This document shows positions 45,047-53,083 of a stretch of 64,000 nucleotides of DNA, one piece after another (position 1 is the first letter of the stretch; the number at the start of each line of letters is the position of its first letter). Under the pieces are notes generated by a model. That model searched no databases. It was given only the letters and a program-made list of their open reading frames with translations, and was not told where the DNA came from. This DNA is from Bacteroidales bacterium UBA1745 (GTDB taxonomy: Bacteria > Bacteroidota > Bacteroidia > Bacteroidales > UBA932). The stretch lies in assembly GCA_002314885.1 (NCBI GenBank), contig DCHT01000014.1, positions 48,815 through 112,814 of the forward strand, written 5' to 3'. The position numbers and the translations under genes are program-made.

Positions 45047-45097
45047 TCTACAAAATTAAAAAATCTTTGCAATAAATTCTACAAAAGTTAAAAAAAT
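45045..45097. repeat. Direct repeat in the regulator/SusC intergenic region (candidate operator)
   Basis: ATTCTACAAAATTAAAAAAT at 45045-45064 recurs with one inserted base as ATTCTACAAAAGTTAAAAAA at 45076-45095. The copies are offset by 31 bases, about three helical turns, in the same orientation, directly upstream of the regulator gene and partly overlapping its start. AraC-family proteins often bind tandem direct repeats, so this could be an autoregulatory or shared operator. Confidence 0.5.
45051..45085 (-). promoter_or_regulatory. Possible promoter of the regulator gene
   Basis: CAAAATTA (45051-45058) reads TAATTTTG on the minus strand; CAAA at 45082-45085 reads TTTG with a 23-base spacer, slightly long. 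Both elements fall inside the direct repeats. Confidence 0.4.
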
Positions 45098-45110
45098 ACA
45101 TTATAACGCC

Positions 45111-45143
45111 TTGTACGGCCATTGATTCGTTTTCTTACCTTTG
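45111..45143 (+). promoter_or_regulatory. Promoter of the BACON-SusC-SusD operon
   Basis: TACCTTTG at 45136-45143 is an exact -7 element; TTG at 45111-45113 gives a 22-base spacer, a little long and consistent with an activator-dependent promoter. The leader to the first ATG (45196) is about 45 bases and A-rich. Confidence 0.6.
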
Positions 45144-45195
45144 CATTACCACTGACAACGCAACTAACAACATCAACACAATAAAATCATTATTT

Positions 45196-45549
45196 ATGGT
45201 CAAAAAACTATCATTGATTGCAGCTATTTTCGTTGCGGTCGGTATGGTTTCGTGTCAGAAAGTGCAGACTCCTCAGACTCCTGAGAGCGTTGCGCTCTAC
45301 ACTCATTCCGATCCTAAGGCGAAAGCCTCTGCAAGCGGTTCCATCGGTGTGACCATCTGTGCCACCTCCGAATGGACTGCGACTCCGACCGTTGATTGGA
45401 TCACCGTTACGCCTGAATCGGGCGGAAGGGGCATCAACGAGGTTGTTCTCACTTATGAGCAGAACACCAGCGGAGCACAGCGTCAGGGTGGAGTCGTCTT
45501 TGCTTCCAAAGGCAACTCCGAAACCTATGTTTTGACACAGGACAAGTAA
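45196..45549 (+). CDS. Stand-alone BACON-domain lipoprotein
   Basis: 117 aa. The lipoprotein signal ends at VSC (Cys20). The mature part is a single BACON-type Ig-like domain: ICATSEWTATPTVDWITVTPESG, then RGINEVVLTYEQNTSG and QRQGGVVFASKGNSETYVLTQ, ending right after the last strand. BACON domains usually occur as modules of larger enzymes or binding proteins and are thought to bind mucin or glycans; here the domain is alone, as the first gene of the SusCD operon, 19 bases before susC. It may be a surface binding or spacer protein. The similarity to the BACON part of the 35296 protein is at pattern level. Confidence 0.8.
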   Translation: MVKKLSLIAAIFVAVGMVSCQKVQTPQTPESVALYTHSDPKAKASASGSIGVTICATSEWTATPTVDWITVTPESGGRGINEVVLTYEQNTSGAQRQGGVVFASKGNSETYVLTQDK

Positions 45550-45568
45550 CAGCTAAACCGACAAGAAG

Positions 45569-48500
45569 ATGAAGAAAGCACTTTCATTCGTTCTGATTGC
45601 CGCAGTTTGGGCTGTGGCTTCAGTTTCTGCCTTCGCGCAGACCAGAACCGTCAGCGGAAAGGTCTCCGACAACAACGGAGAGCCTGTAGTCGGTGCATAT
45701 ATCGTCCTCAGCGGCGAGTCCAACGGCGCCATTTCCGATCTTGACGGCAATTATTCAATCAAAGTGGACAAGGAGAACGCCGTTCTCGAGGTCAGCTGCA
45801 TCGGTTATACCACTGAAATGGTGTCGCTTTCAGCCAATCAGACCAAGGCAGACGTGGTTCTCTCAGTGGATTCAGTCCTTCTCGAGGATGCCGTCGTCAT
45901 CGGTTACGGTGTCCAGAACAGGCGTGACGTGACCACTTCCATCGTCAGCATCAAGGCCGACGACTTCGCCAATAAGCCAACTTCCGATTTCCGTGAATCT
46001 ATGGCTGCGAAGATGCCAGGAGTGCAGGTGCTCAGCCTCGGCGGTCAGCCTGAAGGCAATGTGAGCGTCCGCGTCCGTGGTATTCAGTCCGCTACTTCCG
46101 GCAATGACCCACTCTACGTCATCGACGGAATTCCTTGCGACTCACGCGCATTCGCAAACCTCGACGGCACCGACATCGAGAGCCTCGAAGTGCTCAAGGA
46201 TGCGTCTGCAGCCGCGATTTACGGTTCCCGTGGTTCCTGCGGTGTCATCCTCATCACCACCAAGAGGGGCAACTCCGAGAAGCCGGTCGTGAAGTACGAC
46301 GGTATGTTCAGCGTATCGAACGTCAGCAAGAAGATGGATATGCTCGACGCTTACGAATGGGCCCAGATGTACGCGGAATCCCGCAACGGTTCCTACCTCT
46401 ACAGCGTTCCGACCGGTACCATTTCCGACTCTCAGTCCAGCCGTCCATACACCTACAACCGCTACGATCCTATCGTGGAGATGTATTTCTATGACGATTC
46501 TGGCACCCTCACCAACACCGACTGGCAGGATGAGATCTTCCGCACGGCCTTCTCGACCAAGCATTCGCTTTCTGTCAGCGGCAAGAGCAAGAACATCAAC
46601 TACTACGTGGGTGCGAACTATCTGTATCGCGAAGGAACAATCATCAATTCCGACTTCACCCGCTACGGTATGCGCATCAACATAGATGGCAAATGGGGCA
46701 AGCTCAAGTATGGCGCCAGCCTCAACCCGACCTACTCCCACAGCAACTATGTTGCTTCCGACACCCAGTATGGTTCCGACGGTGTGATCGCCACTGCTTT
46801 GATGGCTCCTCCTATCTTCCCTGTGTACAATGCCGACAACTCCTACAACTGGGATATGAACGGCTACCTCCGTATCAAGACCTACGATACCCAGGCCAAT
46901 GAGGTGCTCAACCCGGTTGCGCTCGCAAAGGAAATCACCGACGAAAGGCACAAGCTCAACCTCATAGGCAACATCTACGCTTCCTATGAAATCATCAAGG
47001 GCCTGACCTACAAGCTTATGGTCGGAGGCGACTACTACTCCTACAACCGCAACTACTACCGTCCTTCATACCTTCCTGTCAGGGGCAACAAGTACCTCGT
47101 GTGGAATGATGAGCTCGGAACCTATAATGCCAAGGAATCGGAGCCTTCAGCAAGGGAGTGGAGCAACGACTACTTCCATTGGAACGTTTCCAACCAGCTG
47201 TCCTTCAGCAGGACCTTCGGTGACCACTGCGTCAGTGCCGTGGCTGCATACGAGGCTGAGAAGCAGAGCGTCAAGTCTATGCAGATCTACGCCACTGGCA
47301 TCGCCGGCGACGACAAGATCAGGACCACCAAGGGCAAGACCATCGATCCGGACAATACCTATAATAATAAATATGCGTACACCTTCGCGAGCTGGCTCCT
47401 CCGTGCCCAGTACTCCTACAAGGGCCGCTATATGATGTCCGCTTCCGTCCGTGGTGATGCTTCCTCAAGGTTCGCTCCTAACACCCGCTGGGGTTATTTC
47501 CCTGCAGCATCCTTCGGATGGCGCATCAGCGACGAGCCTTTTATGGCTTCCGCGAAGACCGTAATCGACGATATGAAGATACGTGCTTCCGTCGGCCAGA
47601 CCGGTAATGCCCAGATCGGCAACTCCGAGTACCTTGCCCTCTACGGTGCGGCAAACACCGTAGTTGTCGGCAGCGGCCTTGCAACCCAGGTATATCCAAA
47701 CCAGATTGCCAACAACGACCTCGGCTGGGAGAAGAACACCCAGGTTGACCTCGGCGTGGACGCTTCCTTCTGGAAGGGTTTGCTCGGTGTAAGCCTTGAT
47801 TACTACTACTCCAGGACCACAGATATGCTCTTTGACGTACCTGTATCCTCAGTTTCCGGCCTCACCACCTCCAATATGAACATCGGTTCGATGCAGAACA
47901 CCGGTTTCGAGGCCAGCGTAACATCCCGCAAGCAGTTTGCAAGCGGTTTCTACTACGACGCAAGGGCAAATATCTCCTTCAACCGCAACAAAGTGCTCTC
48001 CCTCGGTGACGAGGATGCTCCTATCATCAAGGCATCCGACTACGCCGGTGCATACTATATTACTAAGGTAGGCCAGCCAGTAGGTTGCTACTACCTTCTC
48101 GTGCAGGACGGCGTATTCCACAACCAGGACGAGCTCGACAGCTATCCTCACTTCTCCAGCACCCAGGTCGGTGACTTCCGTTTCGTGGACATCGACGGCG
48201 ACGGTGTGCTTGAGCAGGACGAGGACCGCGCCATCGTCGGCAACTATATGCCGGACTTCTACTATGGCTTCGGTCTCACCCTCGGCTACAAGGGTTTCGA
48301 CTTCCAGGCTGATTTCCAGGGCGTTTACGGCAATGAGATCCTCAACCTCGAGCGTCGCTACCTCCTCAATATGGAAGGTTCTTCAAATATGATGAAGGAG
48401 TCCCTCCAGAGGTTCCCTTACGGCGAACTCAACCGTGCGACCAGAAAGTCCACCGGTAACAACGGCTCCTCAACTTCCACCTTCCACCTCGAGGACGGCT

Positions 48501-48739
48501 CATATCTCCGTCTCCAGAACCTCTCAATCGGCTATACAATGCCTGACAAGTGGTTCAAGAACAAGGTTTCCAAGTTCAGGATCTATCTCCAGGGCAGCAA
48601 CCTCTTCACCCTCACCAACTACACGGGCTACAATCCTGAGGTCAACAAGAACTCCAGCGACGCCCTCCGTCCGGGCGAGGACTACTGCTCATATCCTCTT
48701 TCACGCACTTTCAGCGTTGGTATCAACTTTAATCTGTAA
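45569..48739 (+). CDS. SusC/RagA-family TonB-linked outer-membrane transporter
   Basis: 1056 aa with signal peptide (residues 1-23, cleaved after AFA). Order: carboxypeptidase-D-like regulatory domain (VSGKVSDNNGEPVVGAYIVL), TonB-box-like segment DAVVIGYGVQNRRDVT, plug domain with VRVRGIQSATSGNDPLYVIDG and DIESLEVLKDASAAAIYGSR, then a 22-strand barrel ending SVGINFNL. It imports an oligosaccharide or other large ligand with TonB energy, with SusD as the lid. It is full length and intact. Susd follows 6 bases downstream; the regulator and the lone BACON lipoprotein lie upstream. Confidence 0.96.
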   Translation: MKKALSFVLIAAVWAVASVSAFAQTRTVSGKVSDNNGEPVVGAYIVLSGESNGAISDLDGNYSIKVDKENAVLEVSCIGYTTEMVSLSANQTKADVVLSVDSVLLEDAVVIGYGVQNRRDVTTSIVSIKADDFANKPTSDFRESMAAKMPGVQVLSLGGQPEGNVSVRVRGIQSATSGNDPLYVIDGIPCDSRAFANLDGTDIESLEVLKDASAAAIYGSRGSCGVILITTKRGNSEKPVVKYDGMFSVSNVSKKMDMLDAYEWAQMYAESRNGSYLYSVPTGTISDSQSSRPYTYNRYDPIVEMYFYDDSGTLTNTDWQDEIFRTAFSTKHSLSVSGKSKNINYYVGANYLYREGTIINSDFTRYGMRINIDGKWGKLKYGASLNPTYSHSNYVASDTQYGSDGVIATALMAPPIFPVYNADNSYNWDMNGYLRIKTYDTQANEVLNPVALAKEITDERHKLNLIGNIYASYEIIKGLTYKLMVGGDYYSYNRNYYRPSYLPVRGNKYLVWNDELGTYNAKESEPSAREWSNDYFHWNVSNQLSFSRTFGDHCVSAVAAYEAEKQSVKSMQIYATGIAGDDKIRTTKGKTIDPDNTYNNKYAYTFASWLLRAQYSYKGRYMMSASVRGDASSRFAPNTRWGYFPAASFGWRISDEPFMASAKTVIDDMKIRASVGQTGNAQIGNSEYLALYGAANTVVVGSGLATQVYPNQIANNDLGWEKNTQVDLGVDASFWKGLLGVSLDYYYSRTTDMLFDVPVSSVSGLTTSNMNIGSMQNTGFEASVTSRKQFASGFYYDARANISFNRNKVLSLGDEDAPIIKASDYAGAYYITKVGQPVGCYYLLVQDGVFHNQDELDSYPHFSSTQVGDFRFVDIDGDGVLEQDEDRAIVGNYMPDFYYGFGLTLGYKGFDFQADFQGVYGNEILNLERRYLLNMEGSSNMMKESLQRFPYGELNRATRKSTGNNGSSTSTFHLEDGSYLRLQNLSIGYTMPDKWFKNKVSKFRIYLQGSNLFTLTNYTGYNPEVNKNSSDALRPGEDYCSYPLSRTFSVGINFNL

Positions 48740-48745
48740 TCGACT

Positions 48746-50119
48746 ATGAAGAGAATATCATACGCAATCGCAATAATCGCAATGTCCTTCGGAATCTGCT
48801 CCTGCGGAGAGAAATTCTTCGAGCAGTACCCTAGCAACACCATCACCGAAGGTAACTTCTATCAGACCGAGAACGACTTCAACCAGGGCGTCTATGCCTG
48901 CTACGGCAAGCTCAAGACCAGCATCGGCTTCATCATCAACGAGGTGAGCTACAGGGCCGACGAGAGCCTTCTCGAGTCAATGGCCGTGTCCACTCAGGAC
49001 CGCTACAACCTCGATCATTTCCAGGAGCACTCCAGCAACGGTCTCCTTTCAGACGTGTGGAATGCCTGGTATAACGGCATCTATCGCTGCAACGACGTGC
49101 TCGACCATATGCCGGAAGGCGACCTTTCCGACCTTATGATGCAGTATAGAGGCGAATGTCTCTTCATCCGCAGCTGGTTCTATTTCAACCTCTACAGGAC
49201 CTTCGGAGTCGTTCCTATCACCGACCACGTGGTTACTCCAGCCGAGGCGAAACTCATCCCAAGATGTACTGAGGACGAAATGTATCAGCGCCTCTTTGCC
49301 GATCTTTCAGAGGCTGCCGAACTGCTTCCACAGAGCCGTTCCAAGGAGAAGGGCCGCGTCTGCGATATTGCAGCCTGGACCCTCCTGGGCAAGGTACAGC
49401 TCACTTTCGGACAGTATGTCGATGCCGAAGTCTCCCTCGAGAATGCAATGTCAAACACCAACTTCGGCCTGCTCTCGGGCAGCAAGGATCCGTTCGACGT
49501 GAACAACAAGCTCAACAAGGAAATCATATTCGCAGCCTGCTACGACAAGACCGTCGATGCCGGCCACGGATACTGGCAGTCATCCAATACAGGTGTGGCA
49601 GCTGACCGAATCAACCCTACCAAGGAGTTCAAGGCCATCTTCACAGAAGGCGACGCCCGCCTCAATATGATCGACTTCACCAAGATTTCCACTTCAGTCT
49701 ATGCGATGAACAAGTGGTACGACACCTACGATGACACCTACACGACCATCGTGGGCAACGACTTCCCGTTCCTCCGCTATGCTGACGTGGTTCTGATGTT
49801 CGCAGAGGCTCTCGCCCAGCAGGATCGCATCACCGAGGCCCTTATCTACCTCAACAAGACCCGTATGCGTGCAGGCCTCAACGCCTTCTCGACATCTTCC
49901 AAGGATGAATTCATCCGTGAGCTTGCAAACGAGCGCGGCCGCGAACTCTGCTATGAGGGTCATCGCTGGTTCGACCTCGTGCGTCTCGGACTCGCCGTGG
50001 AATACTTCACTTCCATCGGCTTCACTCTTGACAACCACAATCTCATAATGCCTATTCCTCAGAGCCAGATTGAAATCTACGGCAACGACAAGGTCCTCTG
50101 GCAGAATCCGGGCTTCTAA
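48746..50119 (+). CDS. SusD/RagB-family nutrient-binding lipoprotein
   Basis: 457 aa. The lipoprotein signal ends in ICSC (Cys20). The N-terminal FEQYPSNTITEGNFYQTENDFNQGVYACY matches the SusD-like N-terminus, and the helical repeats with RGECLFIRSWFYFNLYRTFG and AEALAQQDRITEALIYLNKTRMRAG, then ERGRELCYEGHRWFDLVRLG, are the RagB/SusD core ending IYGNDKVLWQNPGF. It caps the SusC barrel and binds the ligand. It is shorter than many SusD proteins (500-600 aa) but complete. A 12-base gap leads to the propeller lipoprotein gene. Confidence 0.96.
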   Translation: MKRISYAIAIIAMSFGICSCGEKFFEQYPSNTITEGNFYQTENDFNQGVYACYGKLKTSIGFIINEVSYRADESLLESMAVSTQDRYNLDHFQEHSSNGLLSDVWNAWYNGIYRCNDVLDHMPEGDLSDLMMQYRGECLFIRSWFYFNLYRTFGVVPITDHVVTPAEAKLIPRCTEDEMYQRLFADLSEAAELLPQSRSKEKGRVCDIAAWTLLGKVQLTFGQYVDAEVSLENAMSNTNFGLLSGSKDPFDVNNKLNKEIIFAACYDKTVDAGHGYWQSSNTGVAADRINPTKEFKAIFTEGDARLNMIDFTKISTSVYAMNKWYDTYDDTYTTIVGNDFPFLRYADVVLMFAEALAQQDRITEALIYLNKTRMRAGLNAFSTSSKDEFIRELANERGRELCYEGHRWFDLVRLGLAVEYFTSIGFTLDNHNLIMPIPQSQIEIYGNDKVLWQNPGF

Positions 50120-50131
50120 AATCAAGACGAT

Positions 50132-52138
50132 ATGAAAAAGATACTTACATACGTACTCGCATCCCTCTGCCTGGCATTCAGCGTGAGCTCCTGCTGGGAA
50201 GATGAAGTCGTGCCTGCTGGCCCTGGACGCCACCAGGTGAACGATCTCGTGGCCGTTGCAGGTGACGAGGAGGTAACCCTCACCTGGTCTCTTCCTGAAG
50301 GCTGGGACGCCACAGATTTCATCATCATCTACAATGACGAGAATTCCAACAAGGTGACTCTCAATGTGGGCAATGTGAAAACATATACCATCACCGGCCT
50401 CAAGAATGACGTGCTCTACAACTTCTCCGTACAGGCGGTGTATGGCAAGCTCATTTCCGGCCAGATGACCGCTTCCGCAACCCCTAAGACCACTAGAATT
50501 GCGGTCAGGGACCTCGCCGCGGAGGCTGGAAATGGCAGGACCAGCCTCAGCTGGACCAAGCCATCCGACACTCTCATCGACTACACCCTTACTTATTACA
50601 AGGACGGTGACGAGGCCTCTGCCAAGACCGTAACCATCCCTGCCAACGCCACTTCTTACGAGGTGACTGGTCTCGAGAACGACTTCAACTATGTCTTCGT
50701 GCTCGTCGCCAACTACGAAAAAGGCGCCTCAGACAAGGCTACAGTCAAGGCTCTCCCATCTTCAGCAACCGTATTCTTCCTCAGCCAGGAAACTGCAGCG
50801 CTGAACCAGCCTATCACCTTCTCCTTCAACACCAAGGATTTCCCTACTGCAACTGACATCACCTGGTCCTTCCCTGACGGCACCGTCCTGAAGGGCGCAG
50901 AGGTTTCAAGCGGCATCAGCTCCACCGGCGTTCAGAAGGTGCAGCTCGCAGCTAAGGTGGACGGTGTCCAGAAGAACTGGACAGTCGAGGTGACCATACG
51001 TGAATATGTGGTCAACTACACCGACTTCGGCAGCAACGGTGCTGGCTTCAAGTCCAACGTGCCAGTATTCTCTCCTGACCACAAGACCGTATATTCCCTC
51101 ACTTACAACACCAATGCGACCCTCTTCGCGTGGGATGTCGTAACCGGTGAACTCAAGTGGAAATATGAGATGACGGGTCAGAAGGGCTACAACAGCGCCA
51201 CTGTCAACCCTGTTACCGGAGACATCTATTTCGGAACAACCACCGCCGGCAACTTCTGCTGCCTCAATCCGGATGGTACTCTGAAGTGGAAATTCACCGG
51301 AGCTGGCTCAATGCAGTCCGCTTCTCCTACCACCAATGCAGATGGCAGCGTGGTCTATATCTTAGACAACCCTGGCAATGCATTCGCAATCAATGCCAGC
51401 ACCGGAACCCAGATCTGGAAGGTGGCAATGGGCAAGCAGGGTGGCGGTATCCTTGTAAACGGTGACGAAATCCTCTTCGGTATGAATACTGGCGGACGCG
51501 CTACCCTCGTGTGGGTGAATGCATCGGACGGCACAGACATCGCAACCCTCTCCCAGACTACCGGTATGACTGAAATGTCCGGATTTGCTGTTTCAGCTGA
51601 CAAGAAATACGCATATTACAGCAACAAGGGCGGTTATATCTCCAAGGTGGATCTCGTTGAGCGCAAGCTCGTTGTGGACGCATTGTCCATCGCAAGTGCC
51701 GATGTCTATGAGCCTTGCGTAAGCCCTAACGGAGACGTCTTCATCGGAAGCAAGAACAGCCACGCATACTGTCTCGACGGCGATCTCAAGGATGTCAAGT
51801 GGACCCTTTCCATCCCTGATCTCGCCGAAGGCACGAACAACGGCTTCAACTATTCTCACCCTTGCGTCGATACCGACGGAAACTTCTACATTTCTTCCGG
51901 TCAGATCCAGTGCTGGAACTTCATCCTGTACCCTAACGGCAGCACTAAGGAGAGCTGGCAGTATGGTTCAAGTTCCACTGACCGAGTAATGGCCGGCACC
52001 AACCTCTGCGACGGTGTTTACTATGTGCCTATGTTCAACTCCGGTAACGCCGCTTCCGCTTTCATCGGCAAGTATGTTGGCGGTACCAGGTATGACGGAC
52101 ACGGCACTGACCTCTGCGGAAACTGTATCGTAAAATAA
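50132..52138 (+). CDS. Lipoprotein with fibronectin type III domains and a PQQ-like propeller
   Basis: 668 aa. The signal ends at SSC (Cys21), followed by WEDE, acidic residues like those of surface lipoprotein-export signals. Two FN3-type domains follow (VTLTWSLPEGWDATDFIII to about 110, and TSLSWTKPSDTLIDYTLTY to about 200), then an Ig/PKD-like strand region (about 205-285) and an eight-bladed PQQ-like propeller from about 300 (LFAWDVVTGELKWKYE, DIYFGTTTAGNFCCLNPDGTLKWKF, FAINASTGTQIWKVA). It occupies the SusE/SusF position, so it probably binds the locus ligand at the surface. No enzymatic motif. It overlaps the next gene by one base (TAATG). Confidence 0.82.
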   Translation: MKKILTYVLASLCLAFSVSSCWEDEVVPAGPGRHQVNDLVAVAGDEEVTLTWSLPEGWDATDFIIIYNDENSNKVTLNVGNVKTYTITGLKNDVLYNFSVQAVYGKLISGQMTASATPKTTRIAVRDLAAEAGNGRTSLSWTKPSDTLIDYTLTYYKDGDEASAKTVTIPANATSYEVTGLENDFNYVFVLVANYEKGASDKATVKALPSSATVFFLSQETAALNQPITFSFNTKDFPTATDITWSFPDGTVLKGAEVSSGISSTGVQKVQLAAKVDGVQKNWTVEVTIREYVVNYTDFGSNGAGFKSNVPVFSPDHKTVYSLTYNTNATLFAWDVVTGELKWKYEMTGQKGYNSATVNPVTGDIYFGTTTAGNFCCLNPDGTLKWKFTGAGSMQSASPTTNADGSVVYILDNPGNAFAINASTGTQIWKVAMGKQGGGILVNGDEILFGMNTGGRATLVWVNASDGTDIATLSQTTGMTEMSGFAVSADKKYAYYSNKGGYISKVDLVERKLVVDALSIASADVYEPCVSPNGDVFIGSKNSHAYCLDGDLKDVKWTLSIPDLAEGTNNGFNYSHPCVDTDGNFYISSGQIQCWNFILYPNGSTKESWQYGSSSTDRVMAGTNLCDGVYYVPMFNSGNAASAFIGKYVGGTRYDGHGTDLCGNCIVK

Positions 52139-53052
52139 TGATAATCAGAAAGTTTCTGACTGCAATGCTGGTGACAGGACTCCTCCTGTCACCGCTTTGC
52201 GTGTCAGGCAGGACCTATAAAGTCGGCGTTTCGCTGAGTATGTGCAACGGAAAGGATGTCCCTACCGAGGCACAGCTCAGGGAGATCAAGGACGCCGGCA
52301 TAGATTGGGTTGAAGTGGTGATGAACCCCTTCTCCCGCTATGCCTCCAGTGACGAGGAAGGCCTTGCCCGCATCGAGGCGGAGAAGGCCCTGCTCGACAA
52401 GGTCGGCCTGAAAGTGTGGTCCTGCCATCTGCCATACGGCCGTGGCAAGCTCTACAACTATGACGTGTCCGTCCTCGATGATGCCAAGAGAGAAGAGGCC
52501 CTCTGCCAGTGCGAACGTATGATAGAACTGGCGGCCATTTTCTCTCCTAAGCGCATAGTGCTCCATCCAAGCGCCGAACCTATACCTGATTCCGAGCGCC
52601 AGGCCCGGATGGACGCTTCCAAGGCTTCCATTGGCCGTCTTGCGCCGGCAGTGAAAAAGATTGGCGCCGTATTGTGTGTGGAGGATCTCCCGAGAACTTG
52701 CATTGGCAGGAACTCAGAGGAGATAATGTACCTCATCGGCGACTACCCTGAGGTGATGATCACCTTCGATGTGAACCATCTGCTCGGGGAAACCCACGAT
52801 CATTTCTTCTCCGTGGTAGGCCGTCGCATAGGCCACATTCACGCCTCGGACTATGACGGAGTGGACGAGAGACATTGGATCGAAGGTGCCGAAGGAGGCA
52901 TCATCGATTGGCCGAAATTCCTCAAAAATCTCAAGAGAAGCGGTTATAAGGGCATTTTTATGCACGAGGTGCGCTCCGGGGACAATGTGAATCCGGCAAA
53001 TATCGTGAAGGCATATCGCGAGACGGTATGCGGAAAGAAACGGGCGAAATAA
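52138..53052 (+). CDS. Exported TIM-barrel sugar isomerase/epimerase-like protein
   Basis: 304 aa with a signal peptide (residues 1-22). It belongs to the xylose-isomerase-like/AP-endonuclease-2 TIM-barrel superfamily. Candidate metal ligands appear in order: VVMNPF, VLHPSAEP (His), LCVEDLPRT (Glu), MITFDVNHLLG (Asp and His), GHIHASDYDG (His, Asp) and IFMHEVRSG (Glu). Such enzymes isomerise or epimerise sugars or open keto-sugars; being outside the cytoplasm, it would act on the ligand before or during import. Its ATG overlaps the propeller lipoprotein stop by one base, tying it to that operon. The exact reaction is unknown. Confidence 0.82.
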   Translation: MIIRKFLTAMLVTGLLLSPLCVSGRTYKVGVSLSMCNGKDVPTEAQLREIKDAGIDWVEVVMNPFSRYASSDEEGLARIEAEKALLDKVGLKVWSCHLPYGRGKLYNYDVSVLDDAKREEALCQCERMIELAAIFSPKRIVLHPSAEPIPDSERQARMDASKASIGRLAPAVKKIGAVLCVEDLPRTCIGRNSEEIMYLIGDYPEVMITFDVNHLLGETHDHFFSVVGRRIGHIHASDYDGVDERHWIEGAEGGIIDWPKFLKNLKRSGYKGIFMHEVRSGDNVNPANIVKAYRETVCGKKRAK

Positions 53053-53053
53053 C

Positions 53054-53061
53054 TAACTTTG
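53054..53061 (+). promoter_or_regulatory. Internal -7-like element upstream of the second propeller lipoprotein
   Basis: TAACTTTG directly follows the isomerase stop codon and lies 22 bases before the next ATG. It matches TAnnTTTG, but no -33 TTG is found, so it may be an internal promoter or chance. Confidence 0.35.
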
Positions 53062-53083
53062 CCCAGCAAAAAATAAATTGGAT

